Origin: Nitrososphaerales archaeon TH5896
GTDB lineage: Archaea; Thermoproteota; Nitrososphaeria; Nitrososphaerales; Nitrososphaeraceae
Direction: 5' to 3'
Length of the DNA: 8,060 nucleotides
NCBI GenBank assembly: GCA_014523625.1
Contig: JAATVP010000020.1
Coordinates: 1 to 8,060, forward strand
The translations under genes were made by a program, and so were the position numbers. Within the stretch, counting starts at the first letter, position 1. Each line of letters opens with the position of its first letter. Shown in pieces: positions 1 to 5,079 of the stretch. The notes beneath the pieces were generated by a model that did no database searches, was not told the origin of the DNA, and saw only the letters and a program-made list of their open reading frames with translations.

Positions 1-864
1 CAATTCTGGGAAGTTTATGCTATTAGCTTGACAGTAAAGGTAGATATCCTCTGCAAAAGCTATTTGAAGATATCTATGTGCATTTTCAGCTATCTTTGTT
101 ATTTCAGCAATTTCTACATCAGAAACAGGATGTAATGGTATCCCTAGATTAGGAATGTAATTGCTATTACCAGTGCCATTAGTAGTAATTCCGGTAGTGC
201 TTGTGCTACTGCTACTACTATCACTACTGTTGGGGGTGGTGTTGACGTTCTCGCTGATGATGTTATTGCTATTAGTACTAATAATGATATTATCGTCGGT
301 GTGGTTATTTTGGTTGCTGTTGCTATTGTAATTCATCTTGTAATTGTCACTAACTTGTCCATAGAACTGCGTAGCTACCTTAAGACAACACTCGCACACA
401 CCTCCAACTACACGCAACTGATTGACTCCATGCTCCTTTTCCTCTGGTGCATACCATCTATGAGGTATATGTGCAACATGTAAACTATGGTTGAGCATTT
501 CAAATACCTTCTTCGATGTCCCTCTAGGAATAGTACTCTCTATTGATACAAGGGCACCATTTTTGGCTTCCATTGCAATTTTTTCTTGTACAATGGATAA
601 CAGGCCCTCTATCTGAGGCATAAACATATCGTCTGGCTTATGTGTAGAAACGCAGACAATGTAGACATCAAATTCACTAAAATCATCAGCACTCTTTATT
701 GAAGCTACCTTTTCTGCTCGTTGCATCGCCTTCTGACTTATGTCATACCCGTATGCATCAAATCCCTGTTGCTTCACGTACTTTGCTACAGGAAGACCCA
801 GCTGGCCTAAACCTATTATAAGAACCTTCTCAATTCCTTCATCACGTAGAAGAAAGTTTTCCAA
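1..864 (-). CDS. UDP-glucose/GDP-mannose dehydrogenase family protein (nucleotide-sugar dehydrogenase), 3' part beyond the window
   Basis: Enzymes of this family oxidise the C6 hydroxyl of a UDP- or GDP-sugar to a carboxylate with NAD+, supplying uronic-acid-type precursors for surface glycans; they are cytosolic. The 288 visible residues start MENFLLRDEGIEKVLIIGLG. The NAD-binding GxGxxG is G18-L-G20-Q-L-G23, followed by an acidic strand end near Y40-D41. The family ESTxPxGT loop is E109-STIPRGT. A PHRWYAPEEKEHG stretch (134-146) stands where the usual PER motif lies. The central-domain helix E254-ITKIAENAHRYLQIAFAED contains the expected Lys257 and Asn261. The C-terminal domain with the catalytic Cys is outside the window. 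Between about residues 172 and 238 is a Asn/Ser/Thr-rich low-complexity insert absent from typical members. I chose the TTG start because the in-frame stop TAG lies just upstream and GGAG sits 6 bases before TTG. It follows the response regulator after 2 bases. Substrate (UDP-Glc, UDP-ManNAc or GDP-Man) cannot be decided. Confidence 0.88.
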   Translation of the reverse strand, partial: MENFLLRDEGIEKVLIIGLGQLGLPVAKYVKQQGFDAYGYDISQKAMQRAEKVASIKSADDFSEFDVYIVCVSTHKPDDMFMPQIEGLLSIVQEKIAMEAKNGALVSIESTIPRGTSKKVFEMLNHSLHVAHIPHRWYAPEEKEHGVNQLRVVGGVCECCLKVATQFYGQVSDNYKMNYNSNSNQNNHTDDNIIISTNSNNIISENVNTTPNSSDSSSSSTSTTGITTNGTGNSNYIPNLGIPLHPVSDVEIAEITKIAENAHRYLQIAFAEDIYLYCQANSINFPEL

Positions 865-878
865 CGCTATCTCCTTTT
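862..878 (-). promoter_or_regulatory. Ribosome binding site and TTG start of the nucleotide-sugar dehydrogenase inside the regulator's 3' end
   Basis: On the minus strand GGGAAAAGGAG ends six bases before TTG, and the regulator's TAG stop lies within the spacer. This arrangement fixes TTG as the start, since an in-frame TAG further up rules out longer versions, and suggests translational coupling. Confidence 0.65.
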
Positions 879-1337
879 CCCTACCGATCTACATAGTTCA
901 TCCAAAAGGATTGGTTTATGAATGATACCATCTAATGATAACACTGTCGAATCGTATAACAGATCATTGCTGATATCCTTTATGTTATCCAATGCCGTTA
1001 TGATGAATGTTACTATTTCGGGATTCGCTATCCTAATGTTCTTTATAAATTCAAGGCCAGACATGGAAGGCAGTATCATATCAGAAATTACTATCCCGTA
1101 GTCATGCGAGTGTCTTCTAAAATGATCTAATGCCAGTAAAGGATCATTAAATGCATTGACTGCATAGCCACATGTTTGGAGCATAATCTTAATAGTAATA
1201 AGTACATCAATCTGATCATCAACTAATAATATAGTCTTGTCATCCCACGATGGGCATGAAGTGTCGAGATTAGCGGCCTCCATATCAGAATAGCTCCTAC
1301 TGCAGATTTGATCACTTACTTGTTCTAATAGACTCAT
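867..1337 (-). CDS. Stand-alone response regulator receiver-domain protein
   Basis: A CheY-like receiver domain that accepts a phosphate from a sensor kinase. At 156 residues it has no DNA-binding or enzymatic output domain, so it probably acts by protein contact. Visible signature residues: the acidic pair D40-D41 (ILLVDD), phospho-acceptor D86 in VISDMILPSMSG, the switch Thr114 in FIITA and the conserved Lys141 in IIHKP. The first ~33 residues are a polar extension before the domain; an internal ATG at residue 19 (position 1283) has GGAG 10 bases upstream and could be the true start, giving 138 residues. No good ribosome site precedes the ATG at 1337. Its last codons contain the GGAG ribosome site of the dehydrogenase that starts 2 bases after its stop, so the two are almost surely co-transcribed. 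No histidine kinase is seen in the window. Confidence 0.9.
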   Translation of the reverse strand: MSLLEQVSDQICSRSYSDMEAANLDTSCPSWDDKTILLVDDQIDVLITIKIMLQTCGYAVNAFNDPLLALDHFRRHSHDYGIVISDMILPSMSGLEFIKNIRIANPEIVTFIITALDNIKDISNDLLYDSTVLSLDGIIHKPILLDELCRSVGKRR

Positions 1338-1385
1338 TACAAAGACTTTCGTGAAATACTACTTATGGGATTTCCCAAATCATTT

Positions 1386-1407
1386 CCAAATTCAACCCAA
1401 ATTCAAC
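1386..1407. repeat. Two-copy 11-base tandem repeat upstream of the response regulator
   Basis: CCAAATTCAAC occurs twice in perfect tandem (1386-1396 and 1397-1407), followed by CC; a related CCCAAATCATTT lies just before it. The unit length is one helical turn, and the repeat is about 50-70 bases upstream of the regulator's start codon, where a transcription factor could bind side by side. Function is inferred only. Confidence 0.6.
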
Positions 1408-1536
1408 CCGTTTGCAAGATCTCAACCTGTAGGGGGATGATGCTGAATGCAACTAGATTTTAACCCGAACTGAGTCACGTACCACTACCTATGTCAAACG
1501 ATCATGGATTTAAGATAGTTTGTTACAGCACCCTAA

Positions 1537-1623
1537 TTAGCCAACTCTCTCCAAGTCTACATTCGTTATCTTCTGACTCTCCCTTTGCCTCATCACCTTC
1601 GTATATTCTTCAAAGTTCATCAT
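1537..1623 (-). CDS. Possible 28-residue microprotein (doubtful)
   Basis: A short frame beginning with two adjacent ATG codons, MMNFEEYTKVMRQRESQ and ending ...DLERVG. The composition is charged and helix-friendly, and the codons resemble those of the neighbours. There is no clear Shine-Dalgarno sequence and no recognised family. A frame of this length arises easily by chance, so this is only a candidate. Confidence 0.2.
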   Translation of the reverse strand: MMNFEEYTKVMRQRESQKITNVDLERVG

Positions 1624-1672
1624 TAGTGTTTCGGAAAAGAAGCGTGCGGTTTGTTCTTCACATTATGTGATA

Positions 1673-1966
1673 CTATTTTTCGCCAGAAGACGTTTGGCAT
1701 GCATGTGCTGCATCTGAACCACACACGGCAGTGTTGATTCCAGATTTTGCACTTTCATTATTGTCAGAGGACCCATCCGCCGCTACTACGCTGCTGCTGT
1801 CATTTTCTACTGCTTCTGCCCTTGCATCTGTGTTGTTGTTGACTGTTACGGCAAATGTTGTACTGACCGCAACGATTGATACCACCAGCATAGCCATAAC
1901 TGCTGCTGCGACGGCTATTACAATCGTAGTCATTTGAACCAATAAAATGTACGCATACATGCCCAA
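1673..1966 (-). CDS. Small membrane-anchored, Ser/Asp-rich exported protein of unknown function
   Basis: I do not recognise a family. The 97 residues consist of one strongly hydrophobic helix (about residues 12-42, MTTIVIAVAAAVMAMLVVS...) followed by a polar, acidic, Ala/Ser/Asn/Asp-rich tail with two cysteines near the end (VCGSDAAHAC). This is the layout of a signal-anchored or secreted small surface protein. The first start is TTG at 1966; ATG at 1960 and ATG at 1933 are alternatives. A TATA-like AAATATAAC centred near 1991 lies 25-31 bases upstream of the TTG/ATG pair, fitting a leaderless or nearly leaderless message and supporting a real gene. A plus-strand frame over the same bases is the complementary image of the low-complexity codons. 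Confidence 0.5.
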   Translation of the reverse strand: MGMYAYILLVQMTTIVIAVAAAVMAMLVVSIVAVSTTFAVTVNNNTDARAEAVENDSSSVVAADGSSDNNESAKSGINTAVCGSDAAHACQTSSGEK

Positions 1967-1985
1967 AAAACTTCTCAGAAAGAAA

Positions 1986-1998
1986 TGTTATATTTGTT
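1986..1998 (-). promoter_or_regulatory. TATA-like box of the small anchored protein
   Basis: Minus-strand ACAAATATAACAT matches the archaeal TATA-box type and its centre is about 25 bases before the TTG at 1966. That spacing predicts transcription starting at or just before the start codon. Confidence 0.4.
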
Positions 1999-2064
1999 CT
2001 ATCTAACATTTGATTAGAATATTTGATGAGCGTTACTAGTCATATGGTAACGATTTCTCCCTCG

Positions 2065-2084
2065 TGATATCGCTTACGATATCA
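2065..2084. repeat. Perfect 8-base-pair inverted repeat with 4-base loop
   Basis: TGATATCG and CGATATCA are exact complements around CTTA. It lies between the anchored protein and the CxxC microprotein, downstream of the latter's stop by about 100 bases. It could be a terminator stem or a dimeric protein-binding site; no run of T follows it closely on either strand. Confidence 0.5.
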
Positions 2085-2179
2085 TATGATCTAAAGCCAT
2101 GTCATTGATGGGAAACAGTTTTCCCTAGTCTGAAATAGAAAAAATAGGATTATACACTAGGCTACTCAAGTCTAGCCGA

Positions 2180-2311
2180 TCAGTCAGGTAATCTGTCTGC
2201 TACAAGTTGCCAACCATGACTTTCAGCAGCCCTGTTATTACTCTCCTCGATGAAGTCTGTGAAATTTGCTCTATCCATTACTTTGTTACAATAGATACAA
2301 ACCCATCTCAT
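2180..2311 (-). CDS. CxxC microprotein (43 residues), putative metal-binding
   Basis: A complete small gene encoding MRWVCIYCNKVMDRANF... and ending ...LVADRLPD, then TGA. Cys5 and Cys8 form a CxxC knuckle at the extreme N terminus in an aromatic setting (WVCIYCNK), as in half of a zinc ribbon. A His (HGW, residues 31-33) is also present, but a full four-ligand site within the chain is not obvious. That suggests dimerisation or partner binding. The rest is acidic and probably helical. Support for a real gene: ATG start, GGGGAGG 13 bases upstream, and a perfect palindromic TATA element CTTATATAAG about 50 bases upstream, predicting a leader of about 27 bases. The family is not recognised; small CxxC proteins of this kind are common in archaea and often regulatory. 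Confidence 0.6.
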   Translation of the reverse strand: MRWVCIYCNKVMDRANFTDFIEESNNRAAESHGWQLVADRLPD

Positions 2312-2639
2312 TTCTTACTCTGAACCTCCCCTGGTGAAGGAGATAGTACGCAGACATTACTTATATAAGATTCTTCTAATACAATCCAATTATGCCCCTT
2401 AATCTCCATCGAACCCCTATACACACCGGTTCCGAAGCCTATTGAACCCGTCTAACTGGCTGACTGGCTGACCACTGGCCTCTATTTCAAATTTTGAATT
2501 AAAATGGCCATTGGGGCCTACGATGATACAATAAAGAGTGGAGATGGTGATGATACTAATGTGGGTGATAGTGATGCCCCTATATTGGTCTAGTGTCATT
2601 GTAAAGAGAAATATAAGTTTAGATTGCTCTTTCATCTTT
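2312..2639. other. Intergenic region between the CxxC microprotein and glutamate dehydrogenase
   Basis: About 330 bases holding the microprotein's promoter and ribosome site (2325-2369) and a short tandem CTGGCTGA CTGGCTGA near 2455-2471. A minus-strand frame across 2417-2668 starts inside glutamate dehydrogenase in another frame and is not convincing. Nothing else is seen. Confidence 0.5.
2360..2369 (-). promoter_or_regulatory. Palindromic TATA box of the CxxC microprotein
   Basis: CTTATATAAG is a perfect 10-base palindrome about 53 bases upstream of the ATG at 2311. With the usual 25-base archaeal spacing, transcription would start near 2339, leaving a short leader that includes the GGGGAGG at 2325-2331. 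Confidence 0.5.
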
Positions 2640-4028
2640 TCAAATAGATATTCTGTCCTTCCTTGCATATGCCTCTCTTGCTACGTTTATGGCACCCTTT
2701 CTGAGTAGCATAGCTCTATACACTACTTGTTGTGACAACTCAACTGCAACTTTTCTTGGATTTACAATTTCCAGATCTAATTCTCGAACGGCTCCTGTCT
2801 GCATCAAGGCCTCTACCAGAACATGTCTTATGTTTTTGGTAATCTTATATCTAATAAGTTCAAACGCTTCTTTCTCTGTCCTTCCCTGGTATTCTACAAA
2901 GGATCCTATTACACCACCTGCGTTAGCGAGAAAGTCAGGTATAATCAAGATCCCGTTCTTAATAAGGTACTCATCGGCGCTGGGAAGCGTTGGAATATTT
3001 GCAGCCTCTACTATGATCTTTACACCGTGTTCACGTAGTTTCGGCGCAGTTTTGTCATTTATGACTCCTCCCAAAGCAGCTGGGATGAATATATCAGCAT
3101 CCACATCAAATATTTCGTCTTTATCCCTAATATCGTATCGATGTGCACGCGCAGTGGTGCTATTAGAATTGGAAGAATTATGTTTAGAGGAGTGAGAAGT
3201 GTATTGGTCTGTAGACAATTCGGACAGTTTTGTCTTGCCTTTCATATCCGTCATTAATCTGGGAATATTTAGCCCATTACTATCATAAATAAAAGCAGAG
3301 ACATCGCTTACTCCGACGACTTTAATCCTTGGTAAATCATCCAGAAATTTTGCAGTAAAAGATCCAACATTACCAAAACCTTGTATTGTTACGGTCCTTT
3401 CTCGTCCTCCTTCTGACCTGTCACCCATCTCTTTAAGTGTAGATTGTACGCGAGTCACGTTTGATGATGGTAGCCTATCTAGCACCTCCAGAGACGCCTC
3501 TAATGCCACGCTTACCCCATAGCCAGTAGTACCTAGTTCATGTGGAATTCCACCCAGTTCTGATGGCTTGCCAGTACAAGCGCGCATATCTCCTATCTCA
3601 TGTGCGAATACCGCCATCTCTAACTCTGTGGTTCCGACATCAGTAGCAGCAATATATTGAGAAGGACAGTATGGCCTGATCATTTTTGCAAAAGATTTCA
3701 TCCAGGATACTCTATCCACAGCATTTGGATTAGCAACTATTCCGCCTTTTGCACCGCCAAAAGGTAGCCCAGCTGCAGCACACTTCCACGTCATGGTCCT
3801 TGCCAATCTAAATACTTCTAGAGGGCTTACACTTTCTGCAAATCTTATTCCTCCTTTGCCTGGGCCTGTTGATGTATTGTCAATTACCAAGATGCCCTTC
3901 ATACCAGTATCAGGATCGTAAACCTGCAATACTTTTTCAGGTCCCCACTCATCCATCTCTTCCCATGCAGAAGATGAGGAGAAAAATGATCTTTCGTCCT
4001 GACTAGAGGATAATGAGTTAGATTTCAA
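2640..4028 (-). CDS. gdhA: Glutamate dehydrogenase (Glu/Leu/Phe/Val dehydrogenase family)
   Basis: Catalyses reversible reductive amination of 2-oxoglutarate with ammonium to glutamate using NAD(P)H; in an ammonia oxidiser it would be an entry point of ammonium into biomass. The substrate-binding domain shows GPGKGGIR (55-62), TWKC with Lys82, and the active-site signature LPFGGAKGGIVANP with catalytic Lys94; the catalytic Asp is D130 (ATDVGT). The Rossmann domain has GFGNVG (217-222), PAALGGVIN (316-324) and EAANIPT (341-347), the family's EGANGPT block with two changes. At 462 residues it is longer than the usual ~415-420, owing to a Ser-rich N terminus, a small loop at 188-209 and a Ser/Asn/Thr insert at 272-296. 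Start is uncertain: TTG at 4028, or ATG at 3956 (residue 25) with GGGAAGAG just before it, giving 438 residues. Glutamate versus a branched-chain amino acid as substrate rests on similarity only. Confidence 0.92.
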   Translation of the reverse strand: MKSNSLSSSQDERSFFSSSSAWEEMDEWGPEKVLQVYDPDTGMKGILVIDNTSTGPGKGGIRFAESVSPLEVFRLARTMTWKCAAAGLPFGGAKGGIVANPNAVDRVSWMKSFAKMIRPYCPSQYIAATDVGTTELEMAVFAHEIGDMRACTGKPSELGGIPHELGTTGYGVSVALEASLEVLDRLPSSNVTRVQSTLKEMGDRSEGGRERTVTIQGFGNVGSFTAKFLDDLPRIKVVGVSDVSAFIYDSNGLNIPRLMTDMKGKTKLSELSTDQYTSHSSKHNSSNSNSTTARAHRYDIRDKDEIFDVDADIFIPAALGGVINDKTAPKLREHGVKIIVEAANIPTLPSADEYLIKNGILIIPDFLANAGGVIGSFVEYQGRTEKEAFELIRYKITKNIRHVLVEALMQTGAVRELDLEIVNPRKVAVELSQQVVYRAMLLRKGAINVAREAYARKDRISI

Positions 4029-4284
4029 TTTTATGGCCGATCTTACTTGCTGATCATCTAGTTAATTATTCTTGTGGAATGCAACTAAGGTACACAAAAT
4101 GATAGAGCCTTATTCGTGTTAGTGTTATTGTCGGATGTTCTTAAGGAAGAGTTTCTTCCTGCTTTTAGTTTGGATCGTATTATGATAACTTGAAGGCCCA
4201 CTATAATATTCAATGACCAGGGCAATAGCTTAGCTTACTCTTCACAGCTTTTCCGTATTCCAGACTTAATATGCTGACACACAG

Positions 4285-4306
4285 TCATATATGGTTCTAT
4301 ATATGA
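4285..4306. repeat. AT-rich inverted repeat, 8-base-pair arms
   Basis: TCATATAT and ATATATGA are exact complements around GGTTCT, followed by another CACATATAG motif. It is about 260 bases upstream of the glutamate dehydrogenase start. Candidate operator or hairpin; function not shown. Confidence 0.5.
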
Positions 4307-4625
4307 TCACATATAGTCTCAATATTATAGTTGTTAATGTAGATGGGTATTACGTGATAGTTGCTATGTCATTTCACTCAGATAGAAATTCAAAGATAAG
4401 CCTTTGCTGACATACTCACTTGAGGCAGCGACGCTAAATATGATGAGGATAAGTCCAAAATTATTATCACCATACTACGTCTCACCAGACCAATGACGTA
4501 TCAAGCTTGCTTTCCATATAAGTTCAGGTATCCCTAATTACATTATGGTTGACCCCGCCAAAGAAAGAAGAAATACAAGAAACAAATGAAAGTATGGAAA
4601 AGTGATACTTGAATCTGAAGATATC

Positions 4626-4647
4626 AACTATACGATATGATATAGTT
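4626..4647. repeat. AT-rich inverted repeat, 7-base-pair arms
   Basis: AACTATA and TATAGTT are exact complements around CGATATGA. It lies in the middle of the long divergent region with no adjacent gene start, so a role is unclear. Confidence 0.45.
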
Positions 4648-4930
4648 TACTTCTCAAATAGGATTCTCAAACCAAAAAAGAGAGAAATAAATTGAATATG
4701 TCATTTTTGGACGTGGGGAAGGAATCATAACCAAAATATCAGTTCGCTTCATATTCTACCTTTTTAGGTGTTGTTTCATGATGAAGGGCGCGCAACACGT
4801 CCGAATCAACAGCCGGAAATAACATTCCAGAATGCCAGAATATTTTTGTTGTTTATGTATGCGTAGAATCGCAATACAAGTGTGTATTGTCTTTCATTTT
4901 CAATCTCATGCATGTGGTCATTTCTTTCGG

Positions 4931-5035
4931 TTATATCGCATGATATTCATTTCGAGTAGTGAGTCTCCCGGTTTCTTCTCCAAATAAAGAACTCATGAGC
5001 ATACTGATATTCTGCTCGAATGTAGTCATATTCAT
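4931..5035 (-). CDS. Possible 34-residue microprotein divergent from the solute-binding protein (doubtful)
   Basis: Frame MNMTTFEQNISMLMSS... ending ...TTRNEYHAI. No family is recognised. The point in its favour is position: the ATG is about 21 bases from the centre of the symmetric TATA element at 5052-5060 read on the minus strand, as for a leaderless message. Length alone is not significant. Confidence 0.22.
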   Translation of the reverse strand: MNMTTFEQNISMLMSSLFGEETGRLTTRNEYHAI

Positions 5036-5050
5036 CCCGTGCAATTTGAT

Positions 5051-5060
5051 CCTTATATAG
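5051..5060 (+). promoter_or_regulatory. TATA box of the solute-binding protein gene (possibly bidirectional)
   Basis: CCTTATATAG is centred about 24-25 bases upstream of the GTG at 5080, so transcription should begin at the start codon and give a leaderless message. The complementary strand reads CTATATAAGG, also a good TATA box, and could drive transcription leftward. Confidence 0.55.
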
Positions 5061-5079
5061 AACGCTTCTCGTTATACTC

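Larger units (their letters stand above)
1338..1672. other. Intergenic region upstream of the response regulator
   Basis: About 335 bases without a secure gene. It holds an 11-base tandem repeat (1386-1407) near the regulator's start, a 28-codon minus-strand frame (1537-1623) described separately, and a short inverted repeat TCACAT-T-ATGTGA near 1660-1672. No RNA gene is recognised. Confidence 0.5.
4029..5079. other. Long divergent intergenic region between glutamate dehydrogenase and the solute-binding protein
   Basis: About 1.05 kb with frequent stops in all frames and no recognisable protein or RNA gene except a doubtful 34-codon minus frame at 4931-5035. It is AT-rich and contains inverted repeats at 4285-4306 and 4626-4647 and a hairpin AGGAAG/CTTCCT at 4144-4160. 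A weak AT-rich element, AATAATTAAC near 4063, lies about 35 bases before the TTG of glutamate dehydrogenase. The length is unusual between compact archaeal genes, so an undetected non-coding RNA or decayed gene is possible. Confidence 0.55.

Noticed and set aside
301..483. Plus-strand hydrophobic frame of 60 codons
   Set aside because: It is the complement of the Asn/Ser/Thr-rich insert of the minus-strand nucleotide-sugar dehydrogenase, whose family motifs continue on both sides.
1731..1937. Plus-strand 68-codon Ala/Thr/Leu-rich frame
   Set aside because: Antisense image of the low-complexity small anchored protein; no promoter-like element lies upstream on this strand, while the minus strand has a TATA-like box at the right distance.
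1800..2009. Minus-strand 69-codon frame overlapping the anchored protein
   Set aside because: Its composition (runs of Ser/Arg/Gln from repeated trinucleotides) is that of an out-of-frame reading, and the alternative frame has a coherent anchor-plus-tail layout.
2417..2668. Minus-strand 83-codon frame downstream of glutamate dehydrogenase
   Set aside because: Its start lies within glutamate dehydrogenase in another frame, there is no ribosome site, and the residues show no consistent protein character.
2689..3195. Plus-strand 168-codon frame
   Set aside because: Lies wholly opposite the well-supported glutamate dehydrogenase and reads as its antisense shadow; the same holds for 2823-3038.
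4144..4160. AGGAAG/CTTCCT hairpin followed by T-rich sequence, as a possible terminator
   Set aside because: No gene ends upstream of it on the plus strand, and the six-pair stem is within chance expectation, so I do not call a terminator.
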